Shown: positions 18,330-27,890 of the stretch, one piece after another
Layout: each line of letters starts with the position of its first letter
Position numbering within the stretch: position 1 is the stretch's first letter
From: an uncultured Crocinitomix sp.
Lineage (GTDB): Bacteria > Bacteroidota > Bacteroidia > Flavobacteriales_D > Crocinitomicaceae
Assembly: GCA_905478225.1 (NCBI GenBank)
Contig: CAJQHR010000001.1
Span: forward strand, 62,001 to 126,000
Length of the DNA stretch: 64,000 bases
Direction: 5' to 3'
Translations under genes and position numbers: made by a program
The notes under the pieces: model-generated
Database searches by the model: none
What the model saw: only the letters and a program-made list of their open reading frames with translations
Told to the model about the DNA's origin: nothing

Positions 18330-18905
18330 ATGATAACACATTTAAATGGCCGCCTCGTAGAGAAAACACCAACAAATATTGTTGTTGAATGCGCGGGCGT
18401 AGGCTATTTTGTGAAAATAAGTTTATACACGTATTCGAAACTTGGGTCGGATGAAAAAATCAAAATTTTCACACAATTGCAGGTGAGAGAAGATGCGCAT
18501 ACGCTATATGGTTTTCATAGTTTGAAAGAGAGAGAAATGTTCAATCATTTAATTTCCGTTTCAGGAATTGGAGCGAACACTGCCATAATCATGTTGTCTG
18601 CTTTAACGCCTAATGAAATTGCTGCGGGAATTGTAGGAGAAGACGTGAGTTTGATACAAAGTATAAAAGGAATTGGCGCAAAAACGGCGCAAAGGGTTAT
18701 TATCGATTTAAAGGACAAAGTTGCAAAATCTGATTTTGGAACGGAAAATATTGTCGTTGTAAGCAATACAAACCAAAATGATGCGTTAACGGCTTTGTTG
18801 TCTTTAGGCTTTGATAAGAAAAGAGCCGAAATAGCCATCAAAAAAATAATGACAGAAGACCAAACTGTTGAAGAAATTATAAAACAGGCCCTTAAGGTCC
18901 TGTAA
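18330..18905 (+). CDS. ruvA: Holliday junction DNA helicase subunit RuvA
   Basis: RuvA binds the four-way junction and loads RuvB. The 191-residue protein has the N-terminal OB fold (MITHLNGRLVEK...), the helix-hairpin-helix motifs SVSGIGANTA and SIKGIGAKTAQRVI, and the C-terminal three-helix RuvB-binding domain (DALTALLSLGF). It starts 4 bases after the maeB stop, so the two are co-translated. A near-perfect palindrome covers its last codons (18884-18903). sprA starts 93 bases later. Confidence 0.97.
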   Translation: MITHLNGRLVEKTPTNIVVECAGVGYFVKISLYTYSKLGSDEKIKIFTQLQVREDAHTLYGFHSLKEREMFNHLISVSGIGANTAIIMLSALTPNEIAAGIVGEDVSLIQSIKGIGAKTAQRVIIDLKDKVAKSDFGTENIVVVSNTNQNDALTALLSLGFDKKRAEIAIKKIMTEDQTVEEIIKQALKVL

Positions 18906-18998
18906 GCTGAAACCACATGTTTTGAATGATTGTTACAACACGCCCTATGATTATTCCTAACACCAAAAATTCTGTGTAAAATCAGAATATTTGTAGAC

Positions 18999-21900
18999 AT
19001 GAAAAGAATTTTTTTATTAGTATTTACAATCAGTTTAGCACTGAATCTCTTTGCAAATAAAGAGAACATAGGTGACGGTGTGCTCACCTACGAAACTGCG
19101 ACGGATTCACCTAAGGTGGATTTGCCTTTCCCCATTTTTGATTATCAGGATTATACAGACCGCAAAAGGTCTCCGCTTGACTTAAGAGACCCAGAAAATC
19201 TGAATACGGATATTGTATACAATCCTGAAACGGGGAATTATGAGATTGTTCAGAAAATTGGAGACCAATATTACAGGTATCCAACTTCAATGACGCAAGC
19301 CGAGTACATAGAATATCAAAGACAAAAAGCGTTAGAAGACGGATGGCTAGAAAAAGTTGATGGAACAAATGACAATGCTCGCGGTGTAATTCCACCATTA
19401 AAAGTTGGTGGAGAAGCCTTTGATGTGATTTTTGGAGGAGATGAAATTAATATCCGTCCGCAAGGTTCGGCTGAACTTTCTTTTGGAGTAAATGTTTCTC
19501 GTTATGATAACCCTGCATTACCTGAACGCCAAAGAAGGGTTGCAACGTTTGACTTTCAACAACAAATTCAGTTGAATATGGTTGGGCAAATTGGTGATAA
19601 ATTAAAATTAACCATTAGCCAAAATACGGAAGCAACATTCAACTTTCAAAATCAGGTTAAAATTGAGTATACAGGTTATGAGGATGAAATTATACAAAAA
19701 ATTCAGGCAGGTAACGTAAGTTTACCGTTGAATACTACCCTTATTCAAGGTTCTCAGAGTTTATTCGGTATTCGAACTGATTTAAAATTTGGGGCTTTAA
19801 CCGTTCAAACTATTTTATCACAACAAAAAGGAAAGCGCCAAGAAATTAATGTTGCTGGGGGTGCTCAAGTTCAAGATTATGAAGTGCGAGTAGATAATTA
19901 CGAGGCAAATAAACACTACTTTTTAAACTATTATCACCGCGAGCATTATGACGAAGGAATGTCTACTATGCCGATCGTTAATTCTCAAGTAAACATTACT
20001 AAAATTGAGGTTTGGGTGACCAACCGAATTAACCGTGTTGAAGATACACGTAATGTAATTGCATTTACGGATTTAGGTGAAGGAAAAACTGAGAATTTAG
20101 AAGGAGGCCCGCTTCCTATCGGTGATGAACTACCGCGAAATGGCGCCAATAATTTATACGCCGAGTTAGAATCTAACCCTGATGTACGTGGATTTTCATC
20201 TGCAGTTAGTGCCCTTGCAACTTATAGTGGAAGTCCTGGTCCGTTTGCACAATCTGTTCATTATGAAAAAGTGGAGAACGCTCGAAGATTAAGTGAACAA
20301 GAATATACGTATAATGCTCAGCTTGGATTTGTGTCTTTAAAATCGCCTTTAAATCAAGATGAGGTGCTCGGTATTGCTTATCAGTACACCATTAATGGTA
20401 GAACTTTCCAAGTAGGTGAGTTTTCAACTGATGTTCCGGTTGCGGAGGGTAATAAAAGTGCTTTAATCTTGAAGCTATTAAAACCAACAATTATCAATCC
20501 TAAAAATAAAACGTGGGATTTGATGATGAAAAATGTTTATTCAATTGGTGCTTATCAAGTAAGCCCTGGTGACTTCACATTTGATGTTTGGTATAATAAC
20601 CCGGTTACAAGTGTAAACGTAAATTATTTGCCTTACGAAGGAGTAGACGATATTCTTTTAATGCAGCAGCTAGACTTGGATCGATTAAACTTGAATCAAG
20701 ACTTATATGCGGATGGTCGATTTGATTTTGTAGCCATTCAATATGACGGTAATAGAGCTGTGAATGGAGGTACTGTTGATCCAAGGACAGGTCGTGTCTA
20801 TTTCACAACTATTGAGCCATTTGGTCAAACCTTAAGGGGTAAATTAGAAAATGTTCCAGATCCATTGGCGCCAATCCAAATCAACGGGATTGTATTTGAC
20901 GAGTTGTATGACTCAACTAAAACTGCTGCCCAACAAATTCCGAGTAAAAACAGGTTTAGTATTAAAGGAAGTTATAAATCTTCCGTAAGTTCAGAAATTT
21001 CATTGAATTCATTAAACATTCCAGAAGGAAGTGTTACGGTGTTAGCCGGTGGAGCCAAATTAACAGAAGGTGTTGACTATACGGTTGACTATAACTTAGG
21101 CCGTGTAAAAATCCTAAATCAAGGAATTTTAGAATCGCAAACACCAATTAAAGTACAATTAGAGAGTAATTCATTGTTTGGTTTCCAATCAAAATCTCTC
21201 GTTGGGGCACACTTTAATTACGAAATTAATAAGGACTTTAACGTGGGGGCTACGTTCATGAATTTGACCGAAAAGCCGTTAACGCAAAAGGTAAATATTG
21301 GTGATGAACCAATTAGTAACTCTGTTGTGGGTACGGATATTAGTTATAGAACGGATGCACCTTTTTTAACAAAACTGGTCGATTTCTTGCCCGTAATTAG
21401 TACCAAAGAGAAATCAACAATTACCGCTTATGGCGAGTTTGCATACCTTATTCCAGGCACACAACGTGCCATTAGTAAAGAAGGAATTTCTTATATAGAT
21501 GGTTTTGAAGGAAGTCAGAGCGCAATTGATATTAAACAATTTCAAACATGGCGCTTGGCCTCTATTCCTCAAGGACAAAACAGTTTATTCCCAGAAGCGA
21601 ATATTAAAACAGGAACAGAAGCCGGATTTAATCGTGCGCACCTTTCATGGTATCAAGTTGATCCAACAACATTTTACCAAAACTCAGTCACTACGCCAGA
21701 TAATATTAAAGACAATGCGACAATTTTAGAAGACTCTCGTCAACATCAATTAGAGCAAAATGATCTATTCCCACAATCAAATCCACCACAAGGAACTCTA
21801 AATAATATTCCAGTGCTTGATTTGGCTTATTACCCGCAGGAAAGAGGGCCGTATAACTATGATACTACAAATGCAGATGTTTTGCCAGATGGTACATTTT

Positions 21901-24900
21901 CAAATCCTGAGGATCGTTGGGCAGGTATTATGCGTGCATTAACAACTACTAATTTTGAAACGGCAAACGTACAATTTATTCAATTCTGGCTCCTTGATCC
22001 ATTTAATGATGACGCTACCGATTCAGGTACAGTAAATTTATCGGGTGGTGACTTGTATTTCAACCTTGGAAATATTTCAGAGGATGTTTTACCAGATTCT
22101 AGAAAAAGTTTTGAAAATGGATTACCAACTGGAGGAACTGTTGAAGATCCAGGTGATTACGATACAACTGATTGGTCGGTGGTTTCAAATGAGCAAGTCA
22201 TAGTAAATGCCTTTGATAATAACTCATCTTCAAGAATTTATCAAGATGTTGGGCTAGATGGGTTCGGTGATGACGGCGAAGTTGACAATTTTTCAGAATT
22301 CATGAGCTGGGTAAGCGCAAGTGCATTAGATCCAGCCGCAAAAGGAAAATTATTAAATGATCCTTCTTCAGATAATTACAATTATTATAGAGATGATGAT
22401 TCTGATGCGGCAAATCATGACATTGTAAGAAGGTATAAATATTTTAATGGGACTGAAGGGAACTCAGCTACACCTGAAATTTCGGATACTGTAAATGCGG
22501 ATGGTTACCCAACAAGGGGAACTCAAACTCCAGATATTGAGGATTTAAATCAAGATAATAACTTAAGCGAATCAGAAAGTTATTTCCAATATCGCGTTAG
22601 TTTGCGCCCTGGTGATTTACAAGTGGGTCAAAATTTTGTTACCAATAAACAAGAGGTTAAAATAAATGACGTAACAGGTAAAACTGAGAATTGGTATCAA
22701 TTTAAAATTCCAATTGAAAATCCGGAGTCAATTATTAATGGCATTTCAGATTTCAGATCAATCCGTTTCATGCGAATGTTCATGAATAATTTTGATCATG
22801 AGGTCGTGCTTAGATTTGCTAAACTTGAACTTATTAGAGGTGAGTGGAGAAAGTATTTGTTTAATTTGAACGAACCTGGAGAGGTTATTCAGGATGATCC
22901 AAATTCGACCGAATTTAACTTGGCAGCCGTTAACTTAGAAGAAAATGAAGGTAAATTTCCAGTGGCTTATGTAATTCCTCCAGGAATTATTCGTGAGCAA
23001 GATAATGGCTCAATCAATTTAAGACAATTGAATGAGCAATCTTTATCAATGGAAATATGCGGATTGAAAGACGGAGAGGCGCGAGCTTCTTATAAAAACG
23101 TTCAATTTGATGTCAGGTCCTACAAAAAACTAAAAATGTTCGTACATGCCGAACAACAATTTAGGACAGGCTGGGCAACAGATAATTTAAAGGATGATCA
23201 ATTGACGGTATTCATAAGGTTAGGAACCGATTTTGAAGACAATTATTATGAATTTGAGATGCCGTTAAAAGTCACTACTTATGATCCAATTAAAGGATTA
23301 ACATCTATTGACACTGATGCTGAAGCTCGAATTTGGCCGGAAGAGAATAATCTCGAAGTCGTGTTTGATTCTTTGATTAACCTAAAGATCAGAAGAAATG
23401 ACCTCGAAGTATCATCCACTATTGAATACATTCAGAATTTATTACCAGACGAATATGGTGTGGTACGCCGAATAAAAGTAAAAGGTAATCCGAACTTACA
23501 AGGAATGAAAACCATCATGATTGGTGTGCGAAATCCAAGTAAAGATAGCAATCACCCTTGGCAGTTAAATGAGGACGGTTTGAATAAATGTGCTGAGGTA
23601 TGGGTGAATGAGTTGCGATTAACAGACTTTGATCAAAAAGGTGGTTGGGCTTCAACAGCTCGTGTCAATGTTCAATTGGCTGATTTTGCAAGTGTAAACA
23701 TGTCTGGAAACTACTCAACGCCCGGATGGGGAAGTATAGAGAAGAAAGTAAGTGAAAGACAACGTGACACGCAAATGGGCTTTGATGTATCCTCTAATAT
23801 GGAGTTAGGTCAATTCCTTGGTCGAAAGGTCAATGTTCAAGTTCCTTTCTACATAGGTTATTCGGCGAGTATTATTGAGCCGCAGTTCGACCTCTTGGCG
23901 CCGGATGTAATGCTGTCAAAATATGATAAAGAAGATAGGAAGGAAAAAGCGTTCTTATCGCGAGACGCCACAATTAGGCGATCCTTTAACTTTACTAATG
24001 TAAGGCGAGAAAGAACCGCCGGGAAAGAAGTCCACTTCTGGGATATCGAAAACTGGTCTGCCAGTTACTCATACAATGAGTTAGAGATACGTGATATTAA
24101 CACGAAATATGATATTACAAGGACCTACCGTGGTGGATTAACGTATAACTATTCTAAAAAGCCGTTACTAATTGAACCGTTTAAGAAAAGTAAATTCTTG
24201 AAAAAATCGAAATGGTTTGGTTTAATAAAGGACTTTAATTTTTACGTCGGACCTAAATCTCTCGGATTTAATACGGAGCTTTCAAGAATGTATAACGAGC
24301 GTGAAAACAGGAACGCATTGGATACGAACTTCCAATTTAGACCAACCTATTTGAAAAATTTCAATTGGACACGTAATTATGAGCTGAAGTATGATATATC
24401 GAAAAACATTAAGTTTTCATTCTCGGCTTCAAATCGATCAATAATTCGCGAACCGGAAGGAATAATTGACGGTAATGTCTCTGCCGATCAAAATTTGGAA
24501 ACCTATAATAATTATCAATTGTTCAAATCAAGTATTCGAAGTGCCTTAGAGCCGTTTGATGGCGATTCTGTTAAATTTGGAGGCTATGGCTTGAATTATG
24601 GGCATAATTATGATATCTCCTATAAAATTCCTTTTGATAAATTACCGCTCACTAACTGGATTACAGCGAATGTGAAAATGCGAAGCAGTTATGATTGGAT
24701 GCGTGCGCCTCTGGCCTTTCCAGGCATTGGTAATACAGTGCAAAATGCAAGAAATTTCACTGTGAACGGTCAGGTAAATATGGTTACGCTTTATAATAAA
24801 ATCGGTCTTTTACGAAAAATCAATAATGACGGTAAAGGCGGTCGTGGTGGACGAAATGCGCCACAGCAGAACCAGAAAAACGGAGACGATAAGAAAAAAG

Positions 24901-26405
24901 ATAAAGAGAAGGACAAAGAAGGTGAAGATGGAAAAGATGGTGAAAAGGAAAAGAAGAAACGTGACGGCTTGCATCCAATCGTTAAAACAACTGGTCGTTT
25001 GATTATGTCTTTCAGAAATTTATCCTTTTCATATGCAGAAACGGACGGAATTATGCTTCCCGGAGTAGGCGGGGATATTAGTGTGTTGGGAATGGATAAT
25101 TTTGGATCGCCGGGTCTTGCTTTTGTGGCAGGTCAGCAGAACAGAGATTTATTGGGTAGACCAACTGATGCTTGGGGTAATTATGATTCATTTGCGCCAT
25201 TCGCAGCCAGCAACGGTTGGTTAGTTGGCAATTCGAATTTAAATATCTTGCATACAAATACGCATACCCAGTCTATGAATGCTCGAGCAACATTTGAACC
25301 GTTTAAGGATTTACGAATTAATGTGACAATTGACCGTAAGTTGACTGATAACGAGAATAGTTATTACCGTTTTAACGATACACTTCCTCCAACAGTTGAG
25401 GATATTGAATTCGGAGATTGGGAATACCAAAATAGGATTAATGGAGGTTCAATTAGTTTCACAACCATTACGTGGAAAACAGCTTTTACTAAATTAGACT
25501 CGAGTTATGTCTCTGATGTATTTGAAGATTTGAGAGGCTACAGACAAACTGTTTCAGCACAACTTGGCGAGGACAATGGTACTACTGAAGGTTCAGATGG
25601 TTATTATAGTGGATATGGAGAAAATCAACAAGATGTATTAATTGGATCTTTCTTGGCGGCATATACCGGTCAAGGAACTGGGACTAAATTCTTTGATGTT
25701 TTCAAAGCAATTCCTTTACCAAATTGGGACATTAGGTATGACGGTTTAGCTAAAATGGATTTTATGAAAGACTATGTGAGAAACTTCTCGTTGACACATG
25801 CCTATCGTTCAAACATTTCAGTTTCAAACTATCAAACGAACCTAGCTGCTTTTGACCAGTTTGGAGTACCGCAATTGGATGCCTCAAATAACTTGATCCC
25901 GAGCAGACAAATTCAAAGTGTAACTATTACGGAACAGTTTGCACCGTTCTTAGGAGTAGATGCTACTTGGATTGTTGGTGAAAATGGATTAATTACCAAG
26001 TTCGAATACAAACGTGATCGCTCGCTCGCTTTAAGTGTTACCAACCTTCAAATTACGGAGATGCGTGGTAAGGAATGGGTAATTGGTACAGGTTATAAAT
26101 TCTCAGGTGTTAAACTACCTTTCCAGATATTTGGCAAGACTCCAGAAAGTGATTTGAACCTTCGATTTGATTTATCTATCAGAAGCAATATTGCTTTGAA
26201 TAGAAACATCATTGAGAACAGTCAACAAATAACTTCCGGTCAAGATATGTACTCAATTAAATCAAGAATTGATTACAATATAGGACCTAACTTAAACGTG
26301 GCAGTTTACTTTGATCGCGTAGTAAACAAACCACAATTATCTACCGCCTTTAACACTGCCAATACAAGTGCAGGATTGGCGTTAAGGTTTAACTTGGCAC
26401 AATAA
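18999..26405 (+). CDS. sprA: T9SS outer-membrane translocon SprA (Sov)
   Basis: At 2468 residues this is the giant beta-barrel that forms the type IX secretion pore and is needed for gliding in motile relatives. It begins with a signal peptide (MKRIFLLVFTISLALNLFA). The early region VGGEAFDVIFGGDEINIRPQ, and the repeat of the same plan of TISQNTEATFNFQNQ-type strands, are typical of SprA. The chain continues as dense amphipathic strands and ends with LALRFNLAQ. Around residues 1945-1988 a Lys/Glu/Asp/Gly-rich unstructured stretch interrupts the barrel. It follows maeB and ruvA. In several relatives gcvH comes next; here a GNAT gene is found instead. The five T9SS cargo genes in the window depend on this pore. 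Confidence 0.96.
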   Translation: MKRIFLLVFTISLALNLFANKENIGDGVLTYETATDSPKVDLPFPIFDYQDYTDRKRSPLDLRDPENLNTDIVYNPETGNYEIVQKIGDQYYRYPTSMTQAEYIEYQRQKALEDGWLEKVDGTNDNARGVIPPLKVGGEAFDVIFGGDEINIRPQGSAELSFGVNVSRYDNPALPERQRRVATFDFQQQIQLNMVGQIGDKLKLTISQNTEATFNFQNQVKIEYTGYEDEIIQKIQAGNVSLPLNTTLIQGSQSLFGIRTDLKFGALTVQTILSQQKGKRQEINVAGGAQVQDYEVRVDNYEANKHYFLNYYHREHYDEGMSTMPIVNSQVNITKIEVWVTNRINRVEDTRNVIAFTDLGEGKTENLEGGPLPIGDELPRNGANNLYAELESNPDVRGFSSAVSALATYSGSPGPFAQSVHYEKVENARRLSEQEYTYNAQLGFVSLKSPLNQDEVLGIAYQYTINGRTFQVGEFSTDVPVAEGNKSALILKLLKPTIINPKNKTWDLMMKNVYSIGAYQVSPGDFTFDVWYNNPVTSVNVNYLPYEGVDDILLMQQLDLDRLNLNQDLYADGRFDFVAIQYDGNRAVNGGTVDPRTGRVYFTTIEPFGQTLRGKLENVPDPLAPIQINGIVFDELYDSTKTAAQQIPSKNRFSIKGSYKSSVSSEISLNSLNIPEGSVTVLAGGAKLTEGVDYTVDYNLGRVKILNQGILESQTPIKVQLESNSLFGFQSKSLVGAHFNYEINKDFNVGATFMNLTEKPLTQKVNIGDEPISNSVVGTDISYRTDAPFLTKLVDFLPVISTKEKSTITAYGEFAYLIPGTQRAISKEGISYIDGFEGSQSAIDIKQFQTWRLASIPQGQNSLFPEANIKTGTEAGFNRAHLSWYQVDPTTFYQNSVTTPDNIKDNATILEDSRQHQLEQNDLFPQSNPPQGTLNNIPVLDLAYYPQERGPYNYDTTNADVLPDGTFSNPEDRWAGIMRALTTTNFETANVQFIQFWLLDPFNDDATDSGTVNLSGGDLYFNLGNISEDVLPDSRKSFENGLPTGGTVEDPGDYDTTDWSVVSNEQVIVNAFDNNSSSRIYQDVGLDGFGDDGEVDNFSEFMSWVSASALDPAAKGKLLNDPSSDNYNYYRDDDSDAANHDIVRRYKYFNGTEGNSATPEISDTVNADGYPTRGTQTPDIEDLNQDNNLSESESYFQYRVSLRPGDLQVGQNFVTNKQEVKINDVTGKTENWYQFKIPIENPESIINGISDFRSIRFMRMFMNNFDHEVVLRFAKLELIRGEWRKYLFNLNEPGEVIQDDPNSTEFNLAAVNLEENEGKFPVAYVIPPGIIREQDNGSINLRQLNEQSLSMEICGLKDGEARASYKNVQFDVRSYKKLKMFVHAEQQFRTGWATDNLKDDQLTVFIRLGTDFEDNYYEFEMPLKVTTYDPIKGLTSIDTDAEARIWPEENNLEVVFDSLINLKIRRNDLEVSSTIEYIQNLLPDEYGVVRRIKVKGNPNLQGMKTIMIGVRNPSKDSNHPWQLNEDGLNKCAEVWVNELRLTDFDQKGGWASTARVNVQLADFASVNMSGNYSTPGWGSIEKKVSERQRDTQMGFDVSSNMELGQFLGRKVNVQVPFYIGYSASIIEPQFDLLAPDVMLSKYDKEDRKEKAFLSRDATIRRSFNFTNVRRERTAGKEVHFWDIENWSASYSYNELEIRDINTKYDITRTYRGGLTYNYSKKPLLIEPFKKSKFLKKSKWFGLIKDFNFYVGPKSLGFNTELSRMYNERENRNALDTNFQFRPTYLKNFNWTRNYELKYDISKNIKFSFSASNRSIIREPEGIIDGNVSADQNLETYNNYQLFKSSIRSALEPFDGDSVKFGGYGLNYGHNYDISYKIPFDKLPLTNWITANVKMRSSYDWMRAPLAFPGIGNTVQNARNFTVNGQVNMVTLYNKIGLLRKINNDGKGGRGGRNAPQQNQKNGDDKKKDKEKDKEGEDGKDGEKEKKKRDGLHPIVKTTGRLIMSFRNLSFSYAETDGIMLPGVGGDISVLGMDNFGSPGLAFVAGQQNRDLLGRPTDAWGNYDSFAPFAASNGWLVGNSNLNILHTNTHTQSMNARATFEPFKDLRINVTIDRKLTDNENSYYRFNDTLPPTVEDIEFGDWEYQNRINGGSISFTTITWKTAFTKLDSSYVSDVFEDLRGYRQTVSAQLGEDNGTTEGSDGYYSGYGENQQDVLIGSFLAAYTGQGTGTKFFDVFKAIPLPNWDIRYDGLAKMDFMKDYVRNFSLTHAYRSNISVSNYQTNLAAFDQFGVPQLDASNNLIPSRQIQSVTITEQFAPFLGVDATWIVGENGLITKFEYKRDRSLALSVTNLQITEMRGKEWVIGTGYKFSGVKLPFQIFGKTPESDLNLRFDLSIRSNIALNRNIIENSQQITSGQDMYSIKSRIDYNIGPNLNVAVYFDRVVNKPQLSTAFNTANTSAGLALRFNLAQ

Positions 26406-26417
26406 TCATTCAATTGT

Positions 26418-26876
26418 ATGAACAACACTAACATACATATTCGTGAGGCGAAAGCTGCGGATATGTATGCTGTTTTTCGGTTGATTAATGAATTAGCGGT
26501 TTATGAACATGCCGCGGATCAAGTCACAAATTCTGTTGAAAATCTAATTGAAGATGGCTTTGGACCAAACGCCGTGTTCAAATGTATCGTAGCAGAGGCG
26601 AATCAAAGCGTAGTTGGCTTTGCATTATATTTCACTAGCTATTCAACGTGGAAAGGGCGCTGCTTGTATTTAGAGGATTTTTTAGTGACAGAAACTTGGC
26701 GCCGAAAAGGAGTAGGTAAGTTGCTGTTTGATCGGGTTTATGAAATTGCCGAACAGTCAAAGGTGAAACGGTTCGAATGGCAAGTGCTGGATTGGAACGA
26801 ACCGGCTATTAATTTTTATAAAAAGTACAAAACCAGTTTTGATGAAACTTGGGTGAATTGTAGGTTGGTGTTTTAA
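26418..26876 (+). CDS. GNAT family N-acetyltransferase
   Basis: A 152-residue acetyltransferase using acetyl-CoA. The acetyl-CoA loop RRKGVGKLL is visible after the strand LYLEDFLVTETW, and the C-terminal WNEPAINFYKKY is the usual GNAT ending. The overall pattern is closest to the diamine/spermidine-type acetyltransferases (SSAT-like), so a small amine is a plausible substrate, but this is only similarity. It starts 12 bases after sprA, so it may be read through from sprA. Its stop lies inside an AT-only palindrome shared with the convergent gene. Confidence 0.9.
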   Translation: MNNTNIHIREAKAADMYAVFRLINELAVYEHAADQVTNSVENLIEDGFGPNAVFKCIVAEANQSVVGFALYFTSYSTWKGRCLYLEDFLVTETWRRKGVGKLLFDRVYEIAEQSKVKRFEWQVLDWNEPAINFYKKYKTSFDETWVNCRLVF

Positions 26877-26904
26877 ATTATAATAGAAATTAATTATAAT
26901 TTAA
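26873..26904. terminator. AT-only perfect inverted repeat between convergent genes
   Basis: TTAAATTATAAT (26873-26884) and ATTATAATTTAA (26893-26904) are perfect 12-bp arms around an 8-base loop, and the left arm includes the GNAT stop codon. It may act as a weak bidirectional terminator, although it has no GC stem. Confidence 0.4.
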
Positions 26905-26908
26905 AGCA

Positions 26909-27880
26909 CTAGTGTTCACGCCCTAACAAGAATTCTGCAAGATCTCGTAAAGGAGTTTTCTTTTCTTCAGGAAGTGCAATATGTGCCAAGTTTTCCATGG
27001 CCATATCGTGATACTCATTCATTTTATCAGTGGCCTTTGCCTTAATATCTAATGCCCCGTAAATCGCCATTGTTTGGTCTATTTTCTGCACGGTATCGTC
27101 AGTTGTTGATAAGGCCTTTAGTTCTCGAAGTTGCGCTTCGTTTGCAGTCTCCATGGCTTTTAAAAGCAAAAAAGTTTTTTTGTTTGCAATAATATCGCCA
27201 CCCAGTTGCTTGCCAAACTTATTTTGGTCCGCATAAACATCTAATATGTCGTCTTGTATTTGAAAGGCTAATCCTAGGTTCACACCAAAGTCATAAAGAT
27301 CATTTGCGTCAGAATCTGAAGCGCCTGCAACAATAGCACCCATTTTTAAGCTACAACCTACTAAAACAGCAGTTTTATAGGCGATCATTTTTATGTATGC
27401 GTCAATTTTAACAGTTTCCATGGTTTCAAAATCCACATCCCATTGTTGGCCTTCGCAAACTTCAGTTGCGGTTTTATTGAATACAGGTAAGAGTTTTGCT
27501 AAAATTTCTGGCGGATAGTTGGCCAGCGTTTTATACGCTTCTATCAAAAGTGCATCACCACTTAAAATTCCCACGTTTTCACTCCATTTCTTATGCACAG
27601 TCTCTTGCCCTCGTCTCAATGGAGCCGCATCCATAATATCGTCATGAATAAGTGAGAAATTGTGAAATAGCTCAACTGATAATGCCGCATCCTTCGCAGC
27701 TTCAAACGGAGAGCCAAATAATTCGGCACTCATTAAGGCCAAGACAGGGCGCATTCTTTTACCTCCTAATCCTAAAAAATAAGTAATTGGTTCGTAAAGA
27801 TTATTTGGTGACGCTGGCAAATTGTAGCTCGTAATTTCAGCTTCAACAAAGTCCTGATAAATAGACAAAGATCTCATCAT
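26909..27880 (-). CDS. Short-chain polyprenyl diphosphate synthase (farnesyl/geranylgeranyl type)
   Basis: A 323-residue trans-isoprenyl diphosphate synthase that joins isopentenyl diphosphate to allylic primers. Both aspartate motifs are present: LIHDDIMD followed by the RRG lysine/arginine site (about residues 79-90) and FQIQDDILD (about 207-214). A Phe five positions before the first motif suggests a C15-C20 product (inference). It starts 10 bases after the MMPL transporter stop and is thus in an operon with it. The window has a second, long-chain-type synthase at 54483-55460. Confidence 0.93.
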   Translation of the reverse strand: MMRSLSIYQDFVEAEITSYNLPASPNNLYEPITYFLGLGGKRMRPVLALMSAELFGSPFEAAKDAALSVELFHNFSLIHDDIMDAAPLRRGQETVHKKWSENVGILSGDALLIEAYKTLANYPPEILAKLLPVFNKTATEVCEGQQWDVDFETMETVKIDAYIKMIAYKTAVLVGCSLKMGAIVAGASDSDANDLYDFGVNLGLAFQIQDDILDVYADQNKFGKQLGGDIIANKKTFLLLKAMETANEAQLRELKALSTTDDTVQKIDQTMAIYGALDIKAKATDKMNEYHDMAMENLAHIALPEEKKTPLRDLAEFLLGREH

Positions 27881-27890
27881 TGATTTGGTG

